Shown here one piece after another: positions 1 through 7,809 of a stretch of DNA of 64,000 bases; positions within the stretch are counted from its first letter, which is position 1, and every line of letters starts with the position of its first letter. Source of the stretch: Methylobacterium sp. Leaf112 (lineage in GTDB: Bacteria > Pseudomonadota > Alphaproteobacteria > Rhizobiales > Beijerinckiaceae). The translations under genes and the position numbers were made by a program. The DNA lies in contig NZ_LMNG01000001.1 in the NCBI RefSeq assembly GCF_001423295.1, forward strand, positions 186,829-250,828, in the 5' to 3' direction. The notes below the pieces were generated by a model. It was not told the origin of the DNA and did not search any database. It saw only the letters and a program-made list of their open reading frames with translations.

Positions 1-66
1 CGAGAGAATCAACGAAGTCGCGAGGGCAAGGGCCGTCCATTGGAGGGCAAGGGTCGTCCTGCGCAT
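1..66 (-). CDS. N-terminus of a secreted or membrane protein, cut by the left edge
   Basis: Only the first 22 codons lie in the window. They read as an export signal: MRRTT, then the hydrophobic run LALQWTALALATSLILS. An in-frame ATG at 99 would add eleven mostly polar residues; I prefer the ATG at 66 because it puts the basic residues directly before the hydrophobic core, although neither start has a convincing ribosome binding site. Within these codons the DNA carries a 17-nt near-perfect direct repeat (22-38 and 43-59, one mismatch), which encodes the repeated TLAL/ALAL part of the core. The mature protein is outside the window, so no function can be given. Confidence 0.45.
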   Translation of the reverse strand, partial: MRRTTLALQWTALALATSLILS

Positions 67-149
67 GAAGCGTTCCGTCGTGTGGAGAGGTTCAGGCATG
101 AAACGCCGTCGGGCGCGCCTTTGTTCGCGGCCCGGGCGAACCGTCGCGG

Positions 150-287
150 CTACTTCGTGGTCTCCTTCACCCCCGCTTCCGGCGCCGGAACGGTGTTCTT
201 GGTGGCACCGCTGCCGAGAAACAGGAGGGCGATCACCACGGCCAGGGTGGCGATCGCGGCAACGAAAGCGAGGAACCAGCGGGGCAT
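150..287 (-). CDS. Small single-helix membrane protein, unknown function
   Basis: A 45-residue protein: start MPRWF, one hydrophobic helix of about 20 residues (FVAAIATLAVVIALLFLGS), then a short polar tail ending in KETTK. The charge layout (basic N-terminus, helix, polar tail) is typical of a small inner-membrane protein. It is read away from the EcfG-controlled gene at 570 and towards the partial secreted-protein gene at the left edge. No strong ribosome binding site is visible, and I do not recognise a family. The frame stays open further upstream on this strand, but that extension is low-complexity and arginine-rich, as expected for an antisense reading. Confidence 0.42.
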   Translation of the reverse strand: MPRWFLAFVAAIATLAVVIALLFLGSGATKNTVPAPEAGVKETTK

Positions 288-511
288 GACGATGTCCGTG
301 GGGGAAGGGTCGGAAGGCTCACGTCCGCTTCTACAGGATCGCCGAAGGCACCGCTGCTCGTTTCGAGACCGTGATCGTCGGTTTGAGCGCGACCGTGACG
401 GGTTCGTCCATGAGCCCGATGGGCTGGACGGATCGGGGGGGCGTGGCCGTGCGGCGAAGGCGGCGGTTCGGTCTCCGGCCCCCGGTTCGTGTCGGAACCC
501 GCTCGGCCATC

Positions 512-537
512 GGAACGTGATGGCGCTTCGCGTCGTT
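512..537 (+). promoter_or_regulatory. EcfG-type (general stress sigma) promoter
   Basis: GGAAC at 512-516 and CGTT at 534-537 are separated by 17 nt. This is an exact match to the -35/-10 consensus recognised by the alphaproteobacterial sigma factor EcfG (GGAAC-N16/17-CGTT). The -10 ends 32 nt before the ATG of the secreted protein at 570, which fits a short 5' leader. An ecfG gene lies at 5418-5999 in the same window. Confidence 0.72.
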
Positions 538-569
538 GGGAACTTTGGGAAACGCCTTCGGAGAAACCA

Positions 570-869
570 ATGAAGAATTTTTGCATGATTGCCATCGCGG
601 CGGCCGCTGTGATCGCCACGGGATCGGCATCCATGGCTGCGCCCTGCGCCGTCGGAACGACGACGAACGCCCAGGGCCAGAACGCGTCCACCGACAAGAC
701 CTCCAAGGCGGATGGTCCTTCGGATGCGAAGGTGACTCCCGGCGCCAAGGCCGAGTCGCCCGGCACGGTCGGCGCCATGTCCAACGTCGGCGGCAACACC
801 CAGCCCGGCGCGGGCGAGAAGAAGCCGGCCGAAGGCCAGGTCGTCAAGCCGGGCAGCAACGACTGCTGA
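570..869 (+). CDS. Small exported hydrophilic protein, predicted EcfG regulon member
   Basis: A 99-residue protein with a clear signal peptide (MKNFCMIAIAAAAVIATGSA, cleavage near SMA-A). The mature part is hydrophilic and low-complexity, rich in G, A, K, P, N and T (for example GNTQPGAGEKKPAEGQ), with only two cysteines, one at each end. Such a composition suggests a disordered periplasmic or secreted protein; the two terminal cysteines could form a disulfide. I chose the ATG at 570 over one at 489 because the signal peptide begins there and an EcfG-type promoter sits just upstream. The gene ends before a strong terminator. No catalytic motif is seen; a stress-induced periplasmic role is inferred from the promoter only. 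Confidence 0.72.
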   Translation: MKNFCMIAIAAAAVIATGSASMAAPCAVGTTTNAQGQNASTDKTSKADGPSDAKVTPGAKAESPGTVGAMSNVGGNTQPGAGEKKPAEGQVVKPGSNDC

Positions 870-913
870 TTTCACCGGACACGTGAAGGAGCATTCCTTC
901 ATTGCTATTCAAG

Positions 914-946
914 AACCCGCTCGGCTTCGGTCAGGGCGGGTTTTTT
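914..946 (+). terminator. Rho-independent terminator
   Basis: AACCCGC (914-920) pairs with GCGGGTT (936-942) and is followed by a run of T to 946. It closes the transcription unit of the secreted-protein gene ending at 869. Confidence 0.82.
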
Positions 947-1312
947 CTGCGTGATTGCTTCTGTTGGCTCAGGTGTACTGTCCGACGCCGATCGGATTCG
1001 GATGAAGGATCGAGGCTCGCAGGAGCGGGTTCGACGCGCGCCGGCCCGGCTGAGCCACCTGCTCGATGTGGGCGCGGTCGATGCCGGGGGCCGGAGGCGG
1101 ACCACGGATTATCGCGTCCCCTGAATCCGTCTACCCCATAGATCCCTCGAACCCGAGATGATCTTCCCACCTTGCCCGCCCGGAGCGATCCGAGGCGGGT
1201 CTTTCGTCGTGCGGACGGATCAGGGGCGACCCGCGACGTCCGATCAAGACCGAGGCCTCATGGTTCGTCGGGCCTCCTCCCGGAACGGTGCCGTCCGAGG
1301 CCCGGACACGGG
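947..1312. other. Intergenic stretch without a supported gene
   Basis: Open frames here have no recognisable protein features and are arginine/proline-rich, as GC-rich noncoding DNA reads. It lies between the terminator at 914-946 and the decayed AraC gene, so part of it may be further eroded coding sequence. Confidence 0.5.
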
Positions 1313-1662
1313 TCAATACAGTTGGTTCGCCCAGCGCTGGAAAACCTCGAGGGGCGATCCGCCGCCGGCCTCGCCCTGGCGGGCCTGTCGGATGCCGGCG
1401 CGGTAGCGGCCCGGAGGCTTCCGAACGCGGCTCGGAAGGCTTGGCGGCAGTGGCTCTCGCTGACGAAGCCGCAGGCGAATGCTGCGACCGACCGTCCTTC
1501 ATGGGGCCGACGCAGGGCCTTGCGAAGGGTCTCCAGCCGGCGTGGCTGAACAAAGCGTGCGATTCCGCCCTCGTCGGCGAAGGCCTGATGCAGCGCACTG
1601 CGCGACAGGAGACGGCCGGATGTGTCCCACGCCGGAGGGTTGAGCTCTGGGACGGGAAGGGC
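1313..1662 (-). pseudogene. Decayed AraC-family regulator, C-terminal HTH fragment with frameshift
   Basis: On the minus strand from about 1662 the sequence reads as the end of an AraC-type DNA-binding domain: LLSRSALHQAFADEGG, then RRLETLRKALRRP, then the second helix-turn-helix, AAFACGFVSESHCRQAFRAAFG without its last residue. After FGSLRA the frame is lost, but the next frame continues with the normal family ending, YRAGIRQARQGEAGGGSP then LEVFQRWANQLY, and stops at 1313-1315. An in-frame stop (1663-1665) blocks the upstream side and no sensor domain is found. This is what a regulator gene looks like after truncation plus at least one indel. The conserved positions of the HTH are still readable, so decay is probably not ancient. 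Confidence 0.72.
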
Positions 1663-1774
1663 TCAAGTTCCCCTGCGCTCACCCTTCGCCGATGTCGCGG
1701 GCCGGGCACACGTCACCGTGCCTGCCGGAACGCTTGGCCAGTCCGCGGTGTGGGGGGTGAGTGATTGATTGTGA

Positions 1775-1849
1775 TGGTGCTGCTGGACAGGATTGAACTG
1801 TCGACCTCCTCATTACCAATGAGGTGCTCTACCACTGAGCTACAGCAGC
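1775..1849 (-). tRNA. tRNA-Thr (anticodon GGT)
   Basis: Full cloverleaf on the minus strand: acceptor GCTGCTG/CAGCAGC, D arm GCTC...GAGC, anticodon stem CCTCA/TGAGG around loop TTGGTAA, T arm GACAG-TTCAATC-CTGTC, discriminator A and an encoded CCA. Anticodon GGT reads ACC and ACU. A second threonine tRNA (TGT) lies at 6613. Confidence 0.96.
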
Positions 1850-1978
1850 GGGGTGTCCGGGGTTCGCCGCGGCGTCTCCGTCTGGACGAGCGGGGGATTA
1901 GCCCATCGTTTCCGGCTTGGCAATCGCCTGGGCGGACTCAATCGCACCGCCGGTGAACTTTCGTGTCGGCTTCCGATT

Positions 1979-2437
1979 TCAGCGCAACACATCCGCGTCG
2001 CGCTTGCACGCGGCACGGATGATCGCGGCGAGGCCCGGTTCGGCCACAGCGTCTGCGGCCTCGGCGGGCGAGAACCAGTGATCCTCCCGCTCGTCCTTCT
2101 CGGGCCACGATTTCAGCTGCTTGCGCACTTCGAGCGGGAAGACCTTGACCTGACACAGGACGGAATCACGGCTCTTCAGGCGCTTCTCGTAGAGATAGAA
2201 GCCGAGCGGACGCTTGCCGATGGAACCGATGAGCCCGGCCTCCTCGTAGGCCTCGCGGGCGGCCGCCTCGAAAGGCTTGCGCCCTTTCATCGGCCAGCCC
2301 TTCGGAATCACCCAGCGTCGGCTCTCCCGTGAGGTGATGAGCAGGATGGTGTAGGTTCCGTCACGCATCCGCCGGTATGGCAGTGCGCCCACCTGCCGCC
2401 GAGGCTCGCGGTCCGTGTCGGCCAAGGTCGCGTTCAT
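1979..2437 (-). CDS. NUDIX hydrolase, DIPP/MutT-like
   Basis: A 152-residue single-domain NUDIX protein. The Nudix helix is visible at about residues 48-68: PKGWPMKGRKP followed by AAREAYEEAGL, carrying the REUxEE catalytic core that binds divalent metal. The PKGW entry and compact size match the diphosphoinositol polyphosphate phosphohydrolase-like group common in alphaproteobacteria, which cleaves nucleoside- or inositol-linked diphosphates. I chose the ATG at 2437 (MNATLADTDREPRR) because the 58 residues added by an upstream start are arginine-rich and unlike protein. It stands alone between a tRNA and ohrR. Substrate cannot be told from sequence. Confidence 0.85.
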   Translation of the reverse strand: MNATLADTDREPRRQVGALPYRRMRDGTYTILLITSRESRRWVIPKGWPMKGRKPFEAAAREAYEEAGLIGSIGKRPLGFYLYEKRLKSRDSVLCQVKVFPLEVRKQLKSWPEKDEREDHWFSPAEAADAVAEPGLAAIIRAACKRDADVLR

Positions 2438-2818
2438 CGGGGACAAACGCCCGGGAGCCTTGCGGGTTCGCCGGACGGGCGCTTTCCCGTGCTCGTCCGC
2501 CGGGCAGGAGGCGCCGGTGCTCTGGCCATGAGACCGACGAGACAGCCGACTTCGTTCGCGTCCGGTGTCCGCACCGCTGGTCCTCGAAGATCGATGATCG
2601 AACGAGGGCATAGCCGCCGTCCGCTCCCGGTTCCATGGAGATACTTATCCGGCTAAAATAGGGCGGTCCGAGACACACCGATGCCGCCGTCGCGAACGGC
2701 GCTCGGATGAGGGGAGAGACCGCGACGCCGAAGGATTCCTGGCGTGCCGCTGCCGAATGCCCGGCTTCCGCCGCATCTCCCGAGCCCGAAGACCCGGCGG
2801 AACCCCTGCGAGGGGCGG
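2438..2818. other. Intergenic region between ohrR and the NUDIX gene
   Basis: About 380 nt without a supported gene. It must hold the NUDIX promoter (read leftward) and the 3' end of the ohrR transcript. A local AT-rich patch lies near 2640-2662. No clear terminator hairpin or known box was recognised. Confidence 0.45.
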
Positions 2819-3286
2819 TTACCCGGCGGCGCTCAGATTCTCGATGAGGGCATTGAGGTCGGCCCGCATGGCCTGGACTTCGGGTTCGGACATGTTGAGC
2901 TGGCACATCACCGATTCCCGCACGGTCGTGGCCTCGCCCCGCAACGCCCGGCCTTGCGGGGTGAGGGCGATCTCGACCTCGCGCTCGTCCGTGCGTCGCC
3001 GGCTGCGCAGGAGGAACCCCGCCGTTTCGAGGCGCTTCAGTACTGGCGTCAGGGTCCCGGAATCGAGGCGCAACCGTCGGCCGATCTCCGAGACCGTGAT
3101 GCCGTCCGTCTCCCACAGAACGAGGAGGACGAGATATTGCGGGTAGGTCAGGCCCAGGCGCTCGAGCATCGGACGATAGGATTTCGTCATGCGATGGGCC
3201 GCGGCGTAGAGGGCGTAGCAGAGCTGATTGTCGAGGAGCAGGGGATCGATCTGCGGAGGCGTTTCTGGAGCAGGAGCGTCGACCAT
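2819..3286 (-). CDS. ohrR: MarR-family regulator, OhrR-like organic peroxide sensor
   Basis: A 155-residue winged-helix regulator. Near the N-terminus LDNQLCYALYAAAHRM contains the single reactive cysteine (Cys23) in the position used by OhrR proteins, followed by KSYRPMLERLGLTYPQYL; the wing and recognition helix are VSEIGRRLRLDSGTLTP and LRSRRRTDEREVEI. In the family, oxidation of this cysteine by organic hydroperoxides releases DNA and induces the thiol peroxidase gene ohr. No ohr gene is next to it here, which is unusual. Start: ATG at 3286 (MVDAP) is favoured; one at 3301 (MAWFG) would add five residues. It could instead regulate the ABC exporter upstream on the same strand. Confidence 0.85.
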   Translation of the reverse strand: MVDAPAPETPPQIDPLLLDNQLCYALYAAAHRMTKSYRPMLERLGLTYPQYLVLLVLWETDGITVSEIGRRLRLDSGTLTPVLKRLETAGFLLRSRRRTDEREVEIALTPQGRALRGEATTVRESVMCQLNMSEPEVQAMRADLNALIENLSAAG

Positions 3287-3498
3287 GCCAAACCATGCCA
3301 TCTGTTCCCGGGCCGTGAATGGAGCGGCTGGGACCCTGCCGAAAAACCGGGCCGGGAAACCTGTGACGAAAAATCTGTCCGGGAGAACAGGATAGCCGAC
3401 CTGGGACGTTCCGGTATATGGCCGATCCACCCCCATCCGCGGTGAATACACGCATATCCCGGACCGGCCGGCGTTTTTTGCTTGTGAGGCCGCTCCCG

Positions 3499-5274
3499 TC
3501 ACGCTTCGGCGGGCGCGGACATGCGAGCGGCCGCATCCGGCATCACCGTCGCGAGAGGACCGGAGGCCACGAGGCGCCCGCCATCGAGGACGTGGACCGT
3601 ATCGGTGCCCGCGAGGCTCGTGAGGCGGTGGGCGATGAGAATGATGGTGCGGGTGCCGTTCAGGGACGCGAGGGCACCCATCACCGCCGCCTCGGTCTCG
3701 CCGTCGAGGGCGCTGGTGGCTTCGTCGAACACGATCACGTCGGGGTCGTGGTACAGGGCCCGGGCGATGCCGAGGCGCTGGCGCTGACCGCCGCTGAGGC
3801 GGATGCCGCGCTCGCCGACACCCGCATCGTAGCCCCCGTCGAGGCCCAGCGCGACCTCGTGGAAGCCGGCGAGCCGCGCGGCCCGCTCTACGGCGGCCCC
3901 GTCCACGGCTTCGGGCGAAACGCCGAGGGCGATGTTCTCCCGCACGGAGGCATCGATGAGGAACACGTCCTGGGGCACGTATCCGATGCGGTTCTGCCAG
4001 GCCGGCAGGGTCTCGGCGTCGAGGGGGACGCCGTCCACGGTGACGGACCCGGTGGTGGGCGTGAGGAGGCCGAGGATGAGCCCGACCAGGGTCGACTTGC
4101 CCGATCCCGTGCGGCCGACGAGACCGACCGTGGTGTTGACGGGGATCGTGAGATCGATGTCCCGCAGGGTCGGACGCTCGGGCGTGTAGTCGAAGCCGAT
4201 GCCGGTCAGGCGGATGTCCCTCCGAAACGGCAGGCGCGTCGCCGGGCGCGGGCGCGGCGTCCGCTCGCCGGCGAGTTCGTCCACCACCATCCTGACGGCC
4301 GGGAGGTAGAACCGCAGGAGGGCAAGCGACGTGAAGATGTTCTGGAAGGCCGGCAGCATCCTGTAACCGGCGAAGGCGAACAGGCCGAGCAGCGGGAGCA
4401 GCCCGGCGGTGTCGAGTCCCTGGGAGAGGGCGAACAGCACGACCACGATGACCCCGCCGAAGGCCAGGGATTCGATGACGAAGCGTGGCAACTGGCCCGT
4501 GAGCAGGCTCGCTGCGGTGGCCTTCGCGTAGGCCCGGGCGGGCCCGTCGAACCCGGCGGCGAAGGCTTCGGCCCGGCCGTAGAGCTTGAGCTCGGTCAGC
4601 GCCCCGAAGGTCTCCTGCACCACGCGGTAGCGCCGCTCGTTGTCCGCCACGGCCCTGGCCCCGAGGCGGGCGAGGCGCACCCGCATGACGAGGTAGAGCA
4701 GCACGTAGAGGCCGCCGAAGCCGCCGCCGAGGATCAGGGCGAGGCGGGGTGCGTAGAAGATCAGGAAGGTGACAACGGCGAGCGCCGAGACGCTGCGCGA
4801 GGCGATGACCGTGGTGGGGGTGAGGACGCCGACCACGAGGCGGTCGGTTTCGCTCAGCACGTTCTTGGCGAGTTCGGCGCTGTTGGCATGGGCGAAGAAC
4901 AGGCGCTCGCGGTCGACGTAGCGGGCGAGCAGGCGCCGGGCGAGGCCGTAGCCCGTGAGGTTGGTGAACAGGAGCTGCGCGAAGGTGAGGCCGGCATTCA
5001 CCACGCTGGTGGTGAGGATGGCGGCCAACGCCGCCCCGCCCGTCACCATGAGGAAGGTGCGGTCGTCGGTCAGGCCGAGGCCGTCGCGCAGGGTCGCGAG
5101 ATAGGGGATGCGGCTGGCGGCGGACGGGTCGCCCACGAGGGTCAGGAACGGCACCACGGAGGCGACGCCCACCACCTCGAACAGGGCGGCGCAGGCGAGG
5201 CCGAGGGCGATGAGGGCGAGCCGGCGCCGGTCGCGCGGCCGCAGGACGCGCACGAGGTCGATCAGGGCGCGCAT
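3499..5274 (-). CDS. ABC exporter, fused membrane and ATPase domains
   Basis: A 591-residue half-transporter. Residues about 1-320 form a six-helix ABC transmembrane domain (first helix ALIALGLACAALFEVVGVAS). The ATPase domain follows: Walker A GLVGRTGSGKST, Q-loop YVPQDVFLIDASVRENIALG, signature RLSGGQRQRLGIARAL, Walker B VIVFDEATSALD and the H-loop ILIAHRL. It should work as a homodimer in the inner membrane, driving lipids, glycolipids or peptides outward. The overall form resembles PglK-type lipid-linked oligosaccharide flippases, but no partner gene in the neighbourhood fixes the substrate. The gene stands alone, 212 nt upstream of ohrR on the same strand. Confidence 0.9.
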   Translation of the reverse strand: MRALIDLVRVLRPRDRRRLALIALGLACAALFEVVGVASVVPFLTLVGDPSAASRIPYLATLRDGLGLTDDRTFLMVTGGAALAAILTTSVVNAGLTFAQLLFTNLTGYGLARRLLARYVDRERLFFAHANSAELAKNVLSETDRLVVGVLTPTTVIASRSVSALAVVTFLIFYAPRLALILGGGFGGLYVLLYLVMRVRLARLGARAVADNERRYRVVQETFGALTELKLYGRAEAFAAGFDGPARAYAKATAASLLTGQLPRFVIESLAFGGVIVVVLFALSQGLDTAGLLPLLGLFAFAGYRMLPAFQNIFTSLALLRFYLPAVRMVVDELAGERTPRPRPATRLPFRRDIRLTGIGFDYTPERPTLRDIDLTIPVNTTVGLVGRTGSGKSTLVGLILGLLTPTTGSVTVDGVPLDAETLPAWQNRIGYVPQDVFLIDASVRENIALGVSPEAVDGAAVERAARLAGFHEVALGLDGGYDAGVGERGIRLSGGQRQRLGIARALYHDPDVIVFDEATSALDGETEAAVMGALASLNGTRTIILIAHRLTSLAGTDTVHVLDGGRLVASGPLATVMPDAAARMSAPAEA

Positions 5275-5417
5275 GGCGGGGCTCCTCGGGTGAAGGCTCC
5301 GGCGGCCCTGCGGACGAGACCGTCACGATCGGGGGCGGAGCCACTCGGCCCTGCCCCTTAGAGGATTTTGACGCCCATTGAAGCCGGCCGACCGCGAATC
5401 GCAGCCGGCCGGCCCGG

Positions 5418-5999
5418 TCAAGGGCCCGAGCCGGCGGCCGCGCGGGTGAAGGCGTCGGCGCCGATGTCGTCGGTGCCCGTCATTCCCAAGGTCTCGATGA
5501 GACGGCCCCGGGCGCGGCTGACCCGGCTCTTCATGGTGCCCACGGCGACACCGCAGATGGCGGCGGCCTCCTCGTAGGTGAAGCTCTGGGCGCCGACCAG
5601 CACCAGGGCCTCGCGCTGGCTCAAGGGAAGGCCGTCGAGGGCGGCCTGGAACTCGCGCATCTCCACCCGGATCTCCTGCTCGGGCAGGCTGGTGAGGCGA
5701 GCCGCATGGACACCGTCGCCATCCTCCACCTCGCGCTTGCGCTTGCGCTGTTCCGAATAGAACAGGTTGCGCAGGATGGTGAACAGCCACGCGGTGAGGT
5801 TGGTGCCGCGCTGGAAGCTGTCGGCCTTGGTCCAGGCCCGCACGAGGGTGTCCTGGACGAGGTCGTCGCTGCGGTCGAGGTTGTAGGTCAGCGAGTACGC
5901 GAACGCCCGCAGGGCCGGGATGGCGCCGAGGAGGAGATCGCGCATCTCGGCGTCGGCTCCGCCCTGGGGGGAAGCCGGCCGGATCGATGGGCACGTCAT
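5418..5999 (-). CDS. ecfG: ECF sigma factor, general stress response (EcfG family)
   Basis: A 193-residue sigma factor. Region 2 is at about residues 24-90 (LRAFAYSLTYNLDRSDDLVQ, then DTLVRAWTKADSFQRG and LTAWLFTILRNLFYSEQRKR), and region 4 near 120-175 (LDGLPLSQREALVLVGAQSF, then TYEEAAAICGVAVGTMKSRV). These are the hallmarks of EcfG-type sigma factors that read GGAAC-N16/17-CGTT promoters. Its start codon overlaps the stop of nepR (ATGA at 5996-5999), so the two are translated together and the sigma factor is sequestered by NepR until PhyR is phosphorylated. No phyR or sensor kinase gene lies beside it, unlike many alphaproteobacterial loci. Methylobacteria often carry several ecfG paralogues, and this may be one of them. 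Confidence 0.92.
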   Translation of the reverse strand: MTCPSIRPASPQGGADAEMRDLLLGAIPALRAFAYSLTYNLDRSDDLVQDTLVRAWTKADSFQRGTNLTAWLFTILRNLFYSEQRKRKREVEDGDGVHAARLTSLPEQEIRVEMREFQAALDGLPLSQREALVLVGAQSFTYEEAAAICGVAVGTMKSRVSRARGRLIETLGMTGTDDIGADAFTRAAAGSGP

Positions 6000-6253
6000 T
6001 GGGACCCCTGCGAATCGGATTGCGACGACAGGCTGTCGAGGAGCGCCGTGAAGCGATCCGGCAGCGGCTGATGGAGGACGTCCCCGTAGAGCAGGCGCAG
6101 GTTGCGCCCGATCCGGCGCCGCGCTTCGCGTCCCAACGGCGGTGCCGGTTCTCGGACCGTGGGCGGCAGAGCTGGAATGATCCCCGACCCGTTATGCGGA
6201 GCTGCCGTTGCGGGAACGGCGTCGAGGCCTGAATCGCTCGCGTGTCTGGTCAT
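5996..6253 (-). CDS. nepR: NepR-like anti-sigma factor
   Basis: An 85-residue protein whose C-terminal half holds the NepR core, GRNLRLLYGDVLHQPLPDRF followed by TALLDSL; the two helices of this core bind EcfG. The N-terminal half is disordered-looking (SDSGLDAVPATAAPHNGS), as usual for NepR. In the family PhyR, when phosphorylated, takes NepR off the sigma factor. I chose the ATG at 6253 (MTRHASDSG) since residues before it are unlike the family; an upstream ATG at 6397 is possible but unlikely. The gene is first in a two-gene unit with ecfG. I searched the upstream region for a GGAAC-CGTT autoregulatory promoter and found no exact match. Confidence 0.88.
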   Translation of the reverse strand: MTRHASDSGLDAVPATAAPHNGSGIIPALPPTVREPAPPLGREARRRIGRNLRLLYGDVLHQPLPDRFTALLDSLSSQSDSQGSQ

Positions 6254-6612
6254 CGCTGCCCATTGTCCGAGGGCGGATGCGCGGCGCCGTGCTTTCGTAA
6301 GGCATGCACCGCCGGCCCTGCGTATCGGGGCCGTATCCGAAATCCTATCGACGGCGGTGCTAACGAAGAGCGATTTAACGTGTACTGAAAAATGCATTCA
6401 TTGGATCTTAAGCCCCTGAATCCGGAGGCTTGTTTCCGAACTGTTGCTGATCGAAAACACAGGCCGATCAAGCTCGGCCATAGGGAAGGCTTAAGCGGAG
6501 CGATCTGTCTGTTCGCTGAACGCGGGTCCTGCCGGCGTGACCCCGCGGTGTACGGGCAGGGAGAGGCCGGGGCTTGCGCAGGGCGGAGCGCGCTGGTAGC
6601 GCAACCTTTAGC
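6254..6612. other. Intergenic region upstream of nepR and of tRNA-Thr
   Basis: About 360 nt. It must carry the leftward nepR-ecfG promoter and the rightward tRNA promoter. The part around 6350-6400 is markedly more AT-rich than its surroundings (GATTTAACGTG, GAAAAATGCATTC). No phyR gene is present, and no exact EcfG promoter was found on the minus strand. Confidence 0.5.
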
Positions 6613-6688
6613 GCCGGTTTAGCTCAGCTGGTAGAGCAACCGCCTTGTAAGCGGTAGGTCGCGAGTTCAAGTCCCGCAACCGGCACCA
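6613..6688 (+). tRNA. tRNA-Thr (anticodon TGT)
   Basis: Cloverleaf: acceptor GCCGGTT/AACCGGC, D arm GCTC...GAGC, anticodon stem ACCGC/GCGGT around loop CTTGTAA, T loop TTCAAGT, discriminator A and encoded CCA. Anticodon TGT reads ACA and, by wobble, other ACN codons. The T stem GCGAG/CCCGC has one A-C mismatch where tRNAs usually have a pair, a small oddity that does not disturb the rest. Confidence 0.96.
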
Positions 6689-6784
6689 CTTTTTCCGATC
6701 CAGATTCGACCGCCCGGCACTGGGTCGTCATTCCGGCGCACCGCACGCATTGCCGTGGCCGGCCGTTCCGGCCTATCCCACCCC

Positions 6785-7048
6785 ATGACCGAAAAGCTGA
6801 CGATCCTCGCCCTGTGCGACCTCGGACTCATCGCGGAGGCCGAGGTGGAGGCCGCCATCGCGGCCTTCATGGCCGATCCGATGGCGCTGCCCTACACGTT
6901 CAAGGAGGGCTACCGGCTCAATCTCGGCAAGGCGATACGCCGACACCCGGGTGCCAACGACTTCGTCAACCGCTCCGACGCCGGCCCGCAGCTCAAGCGT
7001 CCGTTCGTGCGCGCCGCCATCCTGCAGGCCCGGCCCGAGCGGGAATAG
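6785..7048 (+). CDS. Conserved-looking hypothetical protein, 87 residues
   Basis: A small soluble protein beginning MTEKLTILALCDLGLIAEAE, followed by an alanine-rich helix (VEAAIAAFMADPMALPY) and a basic C-terminal half (GKAIRRHPGANDFVNRSD, then RPFVRAAILQARPERE). Codon use matches genuine genes around it. It lies between tRNA-Thr and the convergent cbbY gene, whose stop is 2 nt away. I do not recognise the family; no signal peptide, membrane helix or catalytic motif is visible. An ATG at 6755 would add ten residues. Confidence 0.6.
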   Translation: MTEKLTILALCDLGLIAEAEVEAAIAAFMADPMALPYTFKEGYRLNLGKAIRRHPGANDFVNRSDAGPQLKRPFVRAAILQARPERE

Positions 7049-7050
7049 GT

Positions 7051-7809
7051 CTACGCCTCGGCCTCGCGGGTGTCCTGCCAGGCCCGGAGGCCCGCGAGGG
7101 TGACGACGTGACCGGGCCAGGCGGTGCCGGACAGCAGCGTGTGCGGCGCGTCCGGTTCGCCGAGGTCCGAAACGGCCGAGAACGCGCCGTCGAGGCGGTG
7201 GGTCCCGGTGTAGCGGCTGCGGGTGGCGATGACCGGCAGCCCGGCATCGAGGGCCGAGCGGATGCCGGCCACGGAATCCTCGAACGCGATGGCCTCGGAG
7301 GCATCGACGCCGAGGCGCGCCAGGGCGAGTTCGAACACGTCGGGCGCGGGCTTCTTGCGGGCGGCCTCGTCGCCGCAGGCGATCACGTCGAACGGGACGT
7401 CGCCCCGGGGGAAGTTCATCCGCAGCAGGGCCTCGACGTTGGGCCGGCTCGTGGTGGAGGCGACGGCGAGACGCAGGCCGGCGGCCCGGGCTTCCGCGAC
7501 GAGTCGGGCGATGCCGGGGCGCAGGCCGAGGCGCCCGTCCTCTACCAGTTCGCCGTAGATCCGGGTCTTCCGATCGTGGATCTCGGCCAGGCGTGGACGA
7601 AGGGCGGGCAGATCCCCGGCATGCCGGGTCTCGACGTAATGGGCGAGACGCTCCTTGCCGCCCATCACCGCGAGCAGGTCGGCGTAGAAGGCCGAGTCCC
7701 AGGACCAGGGCAGGTCCATCTCGGCGAAGGCCTGGTTGAATGCCTGCCGGTGGAGGTCTTCCGTTTCGGCCAGCGTCCCATCGACGTCGAAGATCAGCGC
7801 CCTCAGCAT
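7051..7809 (-). CDS. cbbY: HAD-superfamily phosphatase, CbbY type
   Basis: A 252-residue HAD hydrolase. Motif I is at the very start ([16 protein letters not shown]; the two Asp are the nucleophile and acid/base), motif II is [10 protein letters not shown], motif III is the Lys in [13 protein letters not shown], and motif IV is [15 protein letters not shown]. The helical cap lies between residues 15 and 90. CbbY proteins remove inhibitory sugar bisphosphates such as xylulose-1,5-bisphosphate that form as RuBisCO by-products. It is the last gene of the fbp-prk-rpe-cbbY group and overlaps the end of rpe by 7 nt. Its presence beside prk without RuBisCO genes is notable, since its known substrate normally arises from RuBisCO. 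Confidence 0.9.
   Translation of the reverse strand: MLRALIFDVDGTLAETEDLHRQAFNQAFAEMDLPWSWDSAFYADLLAVMGGKERLAHYVETRHAGDLPALRPRLAEIHDRKTRIYGELVEDGRLGLRPGIARLVAEARAAGLRLAVASTTSRPNVEALLRMNFPRGDVPFDVIACGDEAARKKPAPDVFELALARLGVDASEAIAFEDSVAGIRSALDAGLPVIATRSRYTGTHRLDGAFSAVSDLGEPDAPHTLLSGTAWPGHVVTLAGLRAWQDTREAEA

Noticed and set aside
2819..5344. Single open frame joining ohrR and the sequence upstream of it
   Set aside because: Only its last 155 residues are OhrR; the rest is an off-frame reading of the ABC exporter.
3418..5361. Long plus-strand open frame opposite the ABC exporter
   Set aside because: Antisense reading of the ABC gene, rich in E, G and H; no motif.
6254..6470. EcfG promoter upstream of nepR
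   Set aside because: No exact GGAAC-N16/17-CGTT on the minus strand; GGAAAC near 6432 lacks a -10 at the right distance.
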